NCBI GenBank assembly: GCA_034440635.1
Contig: JAOTON010001911.1
Location: 216,001 to 280,000, forward strand
DNA from: Lepas anatifera
Taxonomy: Eukaryota; Arthropoda; Thecostraca; Lepadidae
DNA: 64,000 bases
Direction of reading: 5' to 3'
The notes under the pieces are model-generated. The model was not told the origin of the DNA. It did not search any database and worked only from the letters and a program-made list of their open reading frames with translations. Both the position numbers and the translations under genes were made by a program. Positions 1-12,200 of the stretch are shown piece after piece; the stretch's first letter is position 1; every line of letters starts with the position of its first letter.

Positions 1-53
1 TGGTCGTGAGAGCGCTGTGTTCCACCTGTGCTGGCAGGTAGCGGGGGCCCACC

Positions 54-254
54 ATGAACGGCGCGGGCTCCAGCGGGGGCGGGCCCGGCCCGGTGCCGCC
101 GCGCTGGCTCCACTGCCCCCGCAAGGCTGTCAACGTCATCGCCGACAAGTTCTTGGCGTTCAAGACTCCGCTGTCGTCCCAGTTTGACGGCCAAGTGCCG
201 GTGGAGTGTCGCTTCAGCCCTCAGATGCTGATGTCCAGCCTTAAACAGTACAAG
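54..254 (+). CDS. RNGTT: RNGTT exon 1
   Basis: Encodes residues 1-67. After a Gly/Pro-rich start comes WLHCPRK and the stretch around [10 protein letters not shown], as at the N-terminus of metazoan capping-enzyme triphosphatase domains. The exon ends in phase 0 at CAGTACAAG, followed by the donor GTTGGT. The upstream 53 bases are presumably 5' UTR; the sequence TGCTGGCAG just before GTAGCGG could also be a 3' splice site of an upstream leader intron. Confidence 0.93.
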
Positions 255-3200
255 GTTGGTGCCAGTGTCGTGGGCGGGTGCTTTGAATTCGCGTCAACTT
301 AGTTGAGTCTTGAAATGGCTTGCTAGTGACGTGATTATGATGATGGTGGACTGAGGGATGACTGAGTTGATCCTGTTTCTTGGAAATAGACCCTGATTTT
401 TCTTTTGCAACCTCATATGTCGTATTTCATCTTGCAACGTGTGATTTAACTCACCACTCTGTTAACGCACGACCTGTTCTGAGTTAATCGATCAGTACTG
501 CGTCCTCGGCATTCTCCTCGCATTTCAGGACCTGCCCGGGGCTCGGCACTCTATTATAAAGCGACCTGTTTCCACGCAGTGACCGCTATGTACTGTCCAT
601 TGCCTATGGTCTGTCCAAGCCTTATCTAACCGATAGCCTCTGCGCAGGCAAAGATGACTGATATCCAGGTAGAGCGCGGTGCCTCGATATACTTAACAGT
701 AGCCTCTGTGCAGGTGAACTTCGGTCTCTGAATCGACCTAACAATAGCCTCTGCGCAGGTGAACTTTCGGTCTCTGAATCGACCTAACAGTAGCCTCTGC
801 GCAGGTGAAGCTTGGTGTCTTAATTCGACCTAACAATAGCCTCTGCACAGGTGAAGCTTGGTCTCTGAGTCGACCTAACAATAGCCTCTGTGCTGGTGAA
901 GCTCGGTCTTCGGATCGACCTAACAGTAGCCTCTGCGCAGGTGAAGCTCGGTCTCTGGATCGACTTGACCAACACCAGTCGGTTCTACCCCCGCTCTGAA
1001 GTCGAGGCGTTCGGCTGCCGGTACGTCAAGCTGCAGTGCCGCGGCCACGGCGAGACGCCCTCCCCGGAGCAGACCAAGCTGTTCGTCGACCTCTGTGCCA
1101 AGTTTGTCTCCAAGAATCCGCTGGAGATCATCGGTAGGTGTCGGACAAGGTCTGGGTGGCTTAAGGCAACACTGGGGGTTTTATGTGTGTCAACTGTGGT
1201 GAATGACAGCATAATGTCGCAGAGGAGGGGTCACAAACTGAAATTATGTTAATGAGCGGTGATTGAAACGGCTACAGATCGGATGGCTGTCTGAATAAAT
1301 GATCAGAAAGCTCTTTTGCATTGCGATGGGGGGATCGAATAAGCGTTTGAGGTTACCGGATGGTGTTTCATAAGTGTGATACCCTGTGTATACTTATTTT
1401 CTATGGGCAGATCAGAGACCATAAAATTGAAACGTGGGCTGTTTAACCAGGCAAGTGAGACCTGCCCATCTCTGTGGGATACATCACGCAATGCTACCGC
1501 TATCCCCCCACCCTCCCCCTCCCCAAACATCACATGCTATTGCTTGCATAATTTTCAATGTTGGTCGTCTTATAAAATGACCGGAGGCGGACGCCGCCGG
1601 TAAAGTTTTGAGGCTGCTTCTGCTAATTCTGCTACCTTGGTTAGCTGAAACTGTTACTAATGCTATTTGTTTTTTATCGGAAAACCGTTACCAACTACTC
1701 TGGTACTGCGCTCTCGCTATTTCAGATTATAGCGTGCTACTAAAGCGCTGTCAAAAAATGTTTTTGTATTGTCGTTTTTAGATGAACTGCAAGGAAAATC
1801 CGATTACCTCATTTGTGTGTTGCACCAACAATGATCATTTTTATTGTGGGATATGCAAACACAATCATCCAACAAAATCATCTAATCTCCCTTTGCTTTC
1901 CCGATGGACAAAACATTTCTATCTTCCAGCTCCTTTTTGGGGGGGGGGTGGTCTTCTTAACAAGCTGTCAATTGTGTTGGCGGCTTTGAATTATTTTGGG
2001 GCCGCTACCCGCTACTCCGCTACTTTTTGGAGAGTGCACAAAGCGAAGCAGCGGACTGAAGTAGCAGATTAGCCGATTAGTGAACTGAAGTAGCGGACCG
2101 TCTGGCCTTGAAAATTACTTATACTGTCTCATGCGTGTCTTGGCCTCATAGGCGATAAATGCCCAGGCAGTGAAGCACTCTAAACCCGAAACAAACCTGT
2201 CGATCAGCCCTATGTGAGCGTGTGTTTTGGTGCTCGGCCTAACACACACCCCTATGTGTTCTGCAGGCATCCACTGCACCCACGGCTTCAACCGCAGCGG
2301 CTTTCTGATCTGCTCGTACCTGGTGGAGAACGGAGACTGGAGCGTGGAGGCGGCCGTCGACGCCTTCCAGCGGGCAAGGTCAGACAGACAAAGCGCGGTA
2401 AGGCGAAAGGGGGCAGACAAAGCGCGGTAAGGCAGACAAAGTGCGGCAGGCGGCAGACGAAGCGGGGCTTCGGTACTGAAATGGTGGAAATTACCATGAC
2501 GATAGAATTCAGTATTAACCCACGCCCCACCGGGGGTCCGGTGCCACCTTCGCCCCACCGGGGCCATCGATGCCCCCCCTCTAACTCCGAAAATATGGGG
2601 GTTAGCGCAAATCTGCAAAGTGCATTAGAAAGCTCGCGTGAATTCAGTAAGAAATTACTTGGCATGTTAAAGCGCTCAGCTCAATGGTTTGACCTCCAAG
2701 AGGTCAAGTTAGGTCACGATAGGCTATTTTCACTCAAATATGCAATGCTTAAGAAAACGGGGCATAGCTCTTATGCCATTAGAGCTATTGAGATCCGATA
2801 AACTACATTGGATAGGAAAATGCCAGACCTTTTTCCGCTATGTGGAACGTAATGACCTCCCGCCAGTGGTTTGACCTCCAGAGGTCACCTCTTGACCTAA
2901 TGACCTGAGGTCACCAAAGGACAGAAAGTGTCCTTGTCGTATATCAAACGAAAGCCAGTGATTAGCATACACGATGGTGTTTCATTCAGCACTCTAGCTT
3001 AATTAGGTCAAAAGTTATTTCCAAAATACTGTTTTTGACCCCTGGTGACCTTGGATGACTCGGAGAGGTCAAAAGGCAAATATGACCCCTGGGATCCGTG
3101 AAAGGGTGTCCAAGAACGCTTTATTGAGCAAGCCAAGCATTTTCAATCGTTTTTGTTACTTTTAGATCATAAGACAGCTCTTTCCCATGCTTTTTCAATG

Positions 3201-6200
3201 GGAGAGGTCACTCGATTTCCTGACCTCAGGTCACGAAATCGAAAAATCCCGGATATAAACCTTGTAGATCCTGGCGGGGTCATAAAGTGTAGGAAGTTTC
3301 AAATCGATCGACTGAGAAACGTAGCTCTTATAGAGCTCAAAAGTTAAAGTGAGGTGACCTTAGTTGACTTCGCTTGGTGACCTGACCTTGGGTGACCCGG
3401 GGTAAAAATTTCAGGGATGGTGGGAGAATGATGGGGTGAGGATAGAACCCTCAACTGCGGTCCTGCGTTTCGTCGTTTTTCTGCTATCTTGAAAAACCTT
3501 AGGGGCCATCGGTGCCCCCTCCCCGGTGGGGCGAGGGTTAAATGGACTTTGATAGGTTTTGGAGTGCTGTGGCGAGGGGCATGGCCATACGAACTCGATC
3601 ATACGAATTCTAAACCCTATAAACTCATTAAATGGACTTCTATTAAATAGCATGGACGCTGGCGAAGGGCTGAATACAGCTTGAAAGCTCCGAACCTTTG
3701 CTTTTTCAATGTGAAGTAGTCCATTTTATTGTAAATCCAGCAAAACTCCATTATGTCCTTCCAAATATGATGATAGAAAATAGGAGATTCGTGCAACGCC
3801 TTTATTTGCTGGTAAGACTTCCACACATGTAGTGCCTCCTCAGGCGTCACTGTAATGGACATGATATGATGAAATGCTATGGAAGGGGACGGTAAGGATA
3901 AGGAAGGATGAGGACAAAGGAAGGTGGGATATTACCTTGAACTAAAAGGGGACTTGTTCCTCCGTAAGATCGGCTGGGGGAGGGAGGGGGTAGTCGGCGT
4001 GGACTCTGTTCGCTCTTGACTTGTCTGGAAAATATCATATACAGAGAATGGTGAGGGGGACCTGGAATCAGAAACAAGAGTTATGAACGCTATTGGTTGG
4101 TTTCTACCTCCTGCCGTCCGCCCTCCTTGTACGTGTACGTCAGCCGGGGTGTGCGGGGAGTGCGTCAGCCGGGGTGTGCAAAGGGGGAGTGCGTCAGCCG
4201 GGGTGTACAAAGGGGAGTACGTCAGCTGTCGGTGTACTACGGGTTTTACGTCAACCGGGGTGTACAGCGTGGTGTACAGTGGGCTGTACGTCAGCCGGGG
4301 TGTACAGCGTGGTGCGTGGGCTGTCGTCAGCCGGGGTGTACAGCGGGCTGCGCGTCGCCGGGGTGCGTGGGCTGTACGTCAGCCGGGGTGTACAAGAGGA
4401 GTACGTCGCCGGGGTGTCGCGGGCTGCGCGTCGCCGGGGTGCGTGGGCTGTCGTCGCCGGGGTGTCAAGAGGAGTACGTCAGCCGGGGTGTACAGTGGGC
4501 TGTACGTCAGCCGGGGTGTACAGTGGGCTGTGCGTCAGCCGGAGTGTACAAGAGGAGTACGTCAGCTGGGGTGTACAGTGGGCTGTCGTCAGCCGGGGTG
4601 TCAAGAGGAGTACGTCGCCGGGGTATACAGTGGGCTGTACGTCAGCCGGGTGTACAGCGGGCTGTACGTCAGCCGGGGTGTCAAGAGGGTACGTCGCTGG
4701 GGTGTACAGTGGGCTGCGTCAGCCGGGGTGTACAAGAGGGTACGTCGCCGGGGTGTCGTGGGTGTACGTCAGCCGGGGTGTACAGCGGGCTGTCGTCAGC
4801 CGGGGTGTACAAAGGGAGTACGTCAGCTGTCGGTGTACTACGGGTTGTACGTCAACCGGGGTGTACAGCGTGGTGTACAGTGGGCTGTACGTCAGCTGGG
4901 GTGTACAGCGGGCTGCGCGTCAGCCGGGGTGTACAAAGAGAGTACGTCAGCCGGGGTGTACGAGTGTACGTGCGGGGGTACTCAGCCGGGGTGTACAGTA
5001 AGGTGTACGTCAGCCGGGCAGCCCTGGTTGGGACCATCACGGAAGGTGCGGTATAGCTAAGTCACTGAAGCACGGTAAGATCCAAACTCACGGGAGGGTG
5101 GGAGGGGACAGAGAAGCACAGGCTGGACTGAGACGTTGGGACGGGCGGCCTGCTTAGGGGATGCTAGAGGAGGCTGGAAAGGGAGCGTTCCAGACTCGGG
5201 CGCTGAGATGGTCGGCCTGTGCAGATGGATGGCGATCGAGAGGGTTGAAACGTGGGAAGCAGTCGTTGCCCCGATGTCTCACAGTCATGAAGTTGACAAC
5301 GTTTAAAGGAACTGTCCCACTTTTATTATGGGTTTTGTTGGTAACGTTTAAATGGAATGTGGCACTTTCATAACGTGATTTTAACTGAGATAGCCAAGTT
5401 GTAAAGCAAGTCGGAAAACCCGGTACTCAATATATCATTTGTCTTGGAACTCGATATTTCCGTGGAAAAAAGCTAAAACCTACCTGACACCAACCCCCTC
5501 ATCAGCCCCTGGCCGGGCGGCCATTGTTGTGAGCTGCTGGTGTGACGACATATGGTGACGTCACGATGAGCATCAGCCAATCGAAGCCCTTGAAGCATTT
5601 CAAGCATGGTAGTGGTTGCCAGATCATGACATCATCCACAGGCAGATATTTGTTTATTTTCCTAGAGGATTATTTTTAAAACAAAATATTGAGCTTATTG
5701 AACATTTTTCAGAGAAATCATGAGTGGTTTGATTATTTTTGGTTAAAAGTACGCCTGATTTCACTAAATTCCAGGATTCGACCAAGGTGCCACATTCCCT
5801 TTAAGCTGACGTTTCTGCAGAGTTAAGGGGGATGATGCGAACTGACTGTTGAGACTGAATGACATCTTAAATTGCACTACCATGCTCATTGAGTATGTGT
5901 TCTCTACAGGTGTATGATGAGGGTAGATAGTGGAAGGTCTTTCATGTTGAGTTCCTTGTGCCCATATGTCCATTGATGTGTGCATGGTGTCGTTGTATGA
6001 GTGATCTCACCTGTTGATTGTTTATATCGAACGTGGAGGGCATCTGCGCTGGTCTTTCTGATCCTGGAATGCCGCCATTCTCACCACACCACCATTAAGG
6101 AATTAGAAAGACTCATTCATTACTGGCCAACCTCATACAGCGTTGAAATTGCCTGCTTAGCTACTTAAAGCGTGGTCCACGGTCTGGAGTTAATAATGCA

Positions 6201-9200
6201 GCAGACTCGATTAGTTAACAGTATCAGTGCATTCAGTACGTTTGGCGGTGTCAACAGATCAATATGTGTACGTACACTAATTGTAGCATGTGAATGAGAA
6301 GCTGCTGAGGTGAAGGTGAAAGCGCTGTGTGTCATGCTTGAACCGATCGGTATAAACTGTGGGGGTATGGACCTGAGTCCTCACAACCGAGCCCCTGAAG
6401 CCAGAGAAGCGGTTGTCGCCGAGACCAACGCCAGGTCCGAGAAGAGAAGTACTGTTTTTCGGCACCCGATCAGGCCACTTGTGTAGCTTTGTCAGAATCT
6501 AGATCAAAATTGTTCTTCGAATATCGTTCTGAAGACTTGACGCGCTGGAAAAGGAGCGACTCGAGTTTGCACGCCGTGTTTGTTGGCGTCGTGCTCACTT
6601 CTGTGTGAACACCAATTGCAGCAGGAGCGGAATCGAGTATTTGCATCCAAACCTTGCCACCCGTATCTGTGAAGAACACGCGGATACCCTCGGCTCAGTT
6701 CTGAGAAGGGCATCAGAATGATGACAGGGAGGCCACCAGCCCTTGGCCGGTGCAGGGCCGCCTCGCAGCTGCCCAGCGCGGATGACCAGTTCACCGGGCC
6801 GGTTCGCCTCTACCTGACGCTGCTTCAGTACACCGGCATGTTGGCCGGGTCCAGTTGGTGGATGACGCTGTACCAGACCCTGCTGACGCTCCTGATGACC
6901 TGCACGGCAGCGTTCTATGCCTACTGGAACTACTCACTTGGCAAGAGCTCTTGGCTGAAGACGGGACACTTCGTGTTGGCTGCGCGTGCCTCCGCAATGT
7001 TCGGCCTGGTTGACCTGATTCTCCTAGTGATAATTGCATTGTCCTTCTTCCTGTCCCGACCACAGTGTGCCAGAGCTATCAGTGATAGTCGGAAATGTTT
7101 GCACGACATGTACGCATTGGATGGCTACTCTGCCGGCTTGAAGTCGCTCCGGCGTTTCTCGATGATGGCTGTTTTGTCTCTTGTCGCCTTGGTGGTAGTG
7201 ATGTCCTTGATCTGCTTCGGATTTACAAGCGGCGTGGAGTTGTGTGAGACGATGTCTAGTGCTAGCGTCAGCAGGGTATTTCTCTGGATTATGACTGCTC
7301 TTAGGTGTGTTATAGTTTTACTTCTCCAGGCTAAGTACTGCCTTGTCTTCAATATGATCGGTACTGGTTTTGAGATTGTTAACGTCGAGCTGGAACGAGC
7401 GGTAGAGAGTGGTCTGGAGCCGCCAGCGGATCATTTGAAGCAGCTTCGTTTGTTTCAATCCCGCCTGAGTGCCATTTTTTCTCGCCTGACCTCTTCTGTA
7501 GCTCCAGAGCTGATTCTTAGCCTTGTTTTCGGCGTCGGGTCGGAAATCTACACTTTAGTTCTTGTTGCCGCCACCATACGCACCAGAGAACTGAACCAAT
7601 ACGCCCCAATATTGGTAGTATTTTTCTATGCTGCAATGGTGATGCTGGTGTGGCCGTGTTATGACGTCCAGAAGGTCCTGGACAGGGTGGAATCGACCCG
7701 GGGCCTCCTGCTGCGACTTCCCTGGACCTCGCCAGACCCGGGACGTGAGGCGGGAAGGATGTTGGACTCGGTGACGATAGACCTGGACACTCTGGGAGAC
7801 CTGGGACCGTTCCGACTGAAGCTGTCCACTGCACTCTCTGCCACCGCCACCGTCATCACCTACGTGATCGTGATGCAGCAGTTTGTGATGTCGGAGCTGT
7901 CCTGCGCCGGTGCTGGGCACGAGGCAAACGTCACGGCTGATCAGTGTCTGGATAGCTGGTTCCAGTGAAGAGCAACTGCTGGTCTGACCTCCGCCGCAGC
8001 TGTTTCCCGCTGGGCGTTTGATCTGGCGTGGGTCTGACCTTATCTGGGTAAAGCACAACAAAATATATATGACCCTTCTCTAAAAAAGTAGCAGAGAGAA
8101 CGCACAGTTAGAAATTTGTGGGGCGCGCTCACAGTATGGCAATGTTGCGACAGCTCTTCTCCTGTAGATTAAAAGGGCGATTTCATTTTTGAGCATACCT
8201 TGAAGATACAGGCTTACAACTCTATAACTACGTGTTGGGGTTTAACGACGCACCAACTACCAGGGTCATACGGCGTCGCCGACTCTCACCCTGTTGGAAT
8301 GGATTTGGGGGATCGGATCAACTTATTCAGAAGCTCCGCTGGGACTTGAACCCGGGACCACGGGCTTAGAAGACAGGGATGTTATCCACTAAGCCACCCA
8401 TCCCCCGGACGACCCTACGAGACCTGTCGGTATAATCACCGCAATTTAGCAGTAGTCATTTCGGTTGGGGCCGCTCCTCTGCGCAGGAGATGCGCCAAAC
8501 GTTCGTACCAACAACCATGCAGCTAACAGTTCTCGGTGTGTGTGTCGATGGCATCTCTATTAATGTTTAGTCCGAAGTGTTAACGTTTTTGTCAAGCAGG
8601 TATTGGTGATCCCTTCAATAGCTTCTCGGTTACAGTGTTCAGTAAGAATTAAGCGTATATTAGGCCTGCGATATGAAAATTGTATTCGTAGTGAATTACA
8701 TTGCCCGATGTTTAATCTTTGCACACGCACATTGTATGTATATGTAATACACGTGATCTGTGCGATGAATACTTTACAGACATAGCTTACATGCAGGTGT
8801 CTTGTCACTCACACCACTTTGCAAAGGTTATAAGCAACGACCCACGGAAAAGATCAGCACTGCTAAAGAAATTAGAGAGTTTAGCTTTCAGGTTAGCATG
8901 TATACCTCCCCCCTATCCCCCACAATGTTCCAGTGGCGTTGACGCCCTTCCAGTCCTGTTATTCTGACCGGCAAAACAGTGTTTGGTTGGTATGACTGCA
9001 AACTTATGTTCCGACAGTTCCAGTGTTTGTGGCCTAGTGATGGTTTCTTTGCTTGTCATTGCTAGTTTCTGGTAAAGCAATAGGTACTGCAACTCATACG
9101 CGTCGGAAAAGGGGGCAGGGGGCCTGGCCCCACCACTTTTTGACCAAAATTTCCTGATCTCAGTCAAAATGAGAGAAATCCGGACATTCCTATATCCAGC

Positions 9201-12200
9201 CGCTGTGGAAGGCAACGAGGAGCCCAAATTCGAACGTTTTTGGTCCTGATGTTGAAGTTTTTGTAGCATCAGGTTGAAGTTTGCCCCCCTACTTTTTGCC
9301 GGTGGCGACACTTATGCTGCAACTCGAATATTCTCGAATCCTCTGGAATGATATTGTCTTGCATATCGTTGTTGGTTCTTCCCCAGTGGTCAATGAATTT
9401 AGACGGAGCAGTTGTCAATCAAGCAAAAGGCTGAATTTCATTAGAAACTTGTGTTTTTGCTGGCACTATATTCTTCCGGGCGCTGATTCACGTTATACAT
9501 GAATATATACGTTATACATGAATGAATATGGCTAGGGGTATGCGCGGCTACATGGAAAGAGTATCTTGTCTTCTGAGCTGCAGGTATACCATCCATAAAA
9601 ACTGGTCTCAACTTCATGCCTGGGAATGAGGCCGGGACATTTGCATACACATATGGTATATGTGTTGACTTGTGAAATGGAATTTGTGACTTGTCTTAAT
9701 ATAAGGTGGTAAAGGCAGACTTTTCTGAACAAATGTGTTCGTTGTTCAAGTAATGATGAAGTCCGGAATATCTACCAGTTCACATGTCAATGCGGAAAAA
9801 CACGCATAGGGGAAACGTGTATGACCATAAAAACGCGACAACAAGAACATAAAAGAGCTACAGAAAACGAGGACCACAACCACTCTGGACTGGCGGAATA
9901 CATTCTAAAAACCGAACACAACATTAGATAGGATGACGTCAAAATCCTAGCGTATGAAAACCATTGGAGAAAAGGAAAATAAAAGAAGGCATCTTTTTTA
10001 TTTTTATTTTTTTAAATAAATTTTGTTTGTTGTTCTCGTTCGACTGCTGGAGTCGGAGTCTCACTAAAGTCATCAATGGACTTGTCACGGAGACCCCGAC
10101 CCCACCACCCGAACGAGCAGCACCCACAATGAACCCGGAGCCCAACGCTCTACCAACTGAGCTACCGGGCGGCTCATCGCAAAAACGCAACGAGACAAAC
10201 TATTAAATACAAACTTAGGCATTCCAATACCAGAAATTTACCAGGTTCTTCGCTGTTCATAGAAGAAAAAAAGTAATAGTAACAATGATAATAATAGTAT
10301 TAAAACAATAACAAATAATGAAAAGAAAAGTTTCTCAAGGTGGCAAGTTCGTCAAGTACACCTGACACTGAACTATTATAATTACTAATTACTCGTCATG
10401 AAATAACATTGGTTTGGTGCGTATTCTGATAAGTTTTTGCGTCGTTTTCGGCAACACCTTACTCGTGGGTCTTTGACGTAAGTGAATGACGCTCTAGAAT
10501 TTAGCTTGATCCAGACTTCACGTAGGTGTGTGATGATCTAGAATTTAGCTTGATCCAGACTTCACGTAGGTGTGTGATGAACTAGACTATAACCTTCCCC
10601 TGTGTGTACTGTATTGGCCTTTGTGACTGTTAACTCACTTAATTAAATTATTGAACTTGTATATTCATTATTCTTGGGGAACAAATAACAAGTAGAATTT
10701 GAATTTTTAGCACGAGTGTGATGCGATGTTTTCTCAAACTTGTGTAGTATTAAATTAGGCGCTGGCTGAGCAATCTTTCGCTGACGAAGATAGTCGAATG
10801 ACCTTCGAAAGCTACGAAAATACAACCGAAATACGACTGTTGTCTTAAATAATTTTTGCAAGAACTTAATATGTCCCAGTCAAACACGCGGAAACTACTT
10901 ATAAACTAAAGAGATGAAGCTTATCTCTAGCTATAACGAATACTAGCACTGACTTTGTTTTGCATTCACATTTTCAGTTAACACGCGGAATAATGATTGA
11001 AATCATTAGTTGTGACTAAACGTGGGGTGAATGAGCTTTTGGTGAATGGGGTGAATGGAAAAACCTGTGTGGCGTTAGTCATAGAAAAAAGGTTTCATGC
11101 AAGGTCTGTGTATTGTTGGGGGTGTTATTGATAAAAAATATCCGTTCGCTAAGTGGTCAGGACCCATCAGTTCCATTTTTGCTTTGGGTTTTAAGTAGAC
11201 CTCTGTTGTGAGACTGAAGTTATTTTGAGTAGTTATTGTTAATAATGATTATACTGCGGGGAATGCATGCCTGAGCTCGCCTCTGCCAGACCTGGCCCGA
11301 GGCAGGGCGCTGTCCGCGATCTGTGAACGGTGGTGCACGTGCCAATGCAGCAGTCCGGACCTGACCGAGTGGCGAACACCACATACACCAACTTTATTTC
11401 GTATAAAGTTATCTCTTCCGACTCAAACGGCTTATTTTTGCTTCAATATTTTGGGTTTAACTCGACATAAATTCCCTTTTTCCCAAAACAATGTGCGTGG
11501 AAGCCTGTTTCAAGTTTTAGCTAGCTACCACACAAAATTATATTAGTTCCAGGCCTTTGACCGCCCACATTCCAACCAGAAATAGTAACAAAAGTGCATA
11601 TTTGGTTAATAAGCCCTAATTTGGTTCAATGTTTGTGCCCGGGCTGTCCTCTCGTCTCTAACACGAGCGTCGCCCTCAGGCCGCCGGGTATCTACAAGAA
11701 GGACTACATCGACGAGCTGTTCCGTCGCTATGGAGACGCCGAGGACGCGCCGGACGCCCCTGAGCTGCCCGACTGGTGCTACGGTGAGTACTGTATGACT
11801 CGGCTGCCCGTCTTAAAGTTTCCTTTGTCTTGATTGTGGTGTATAGGAACAAATCGACATAGAGGAACGGCGTGTGTCGAGGAATATAATAACCGTGATC
11901 CGACCTCGCTCACCACTTCCACTTGTTGAAGGTTACGGTTGAGCCTCTCAACCTCGGCAACCCAGGATTTAATGCCACTTTTTTAGTTAAATTCTGCTTC
12001 CAGGCTGCACATATAACCCAAGTAGCTGACGTGCCCTAAACGCCCCCCCTCCTGCTTCCAAGCTGTGTGCGTTTCCGCTATATTTTGTGGCTTGAACAGT
12101 ATGATACTTTCACTGGAACATAATCACGTAACACATAACATAACACATAATCTTATTAACACATCGTCAACACATAATGTTGACGATTTTTTGTTAATAA

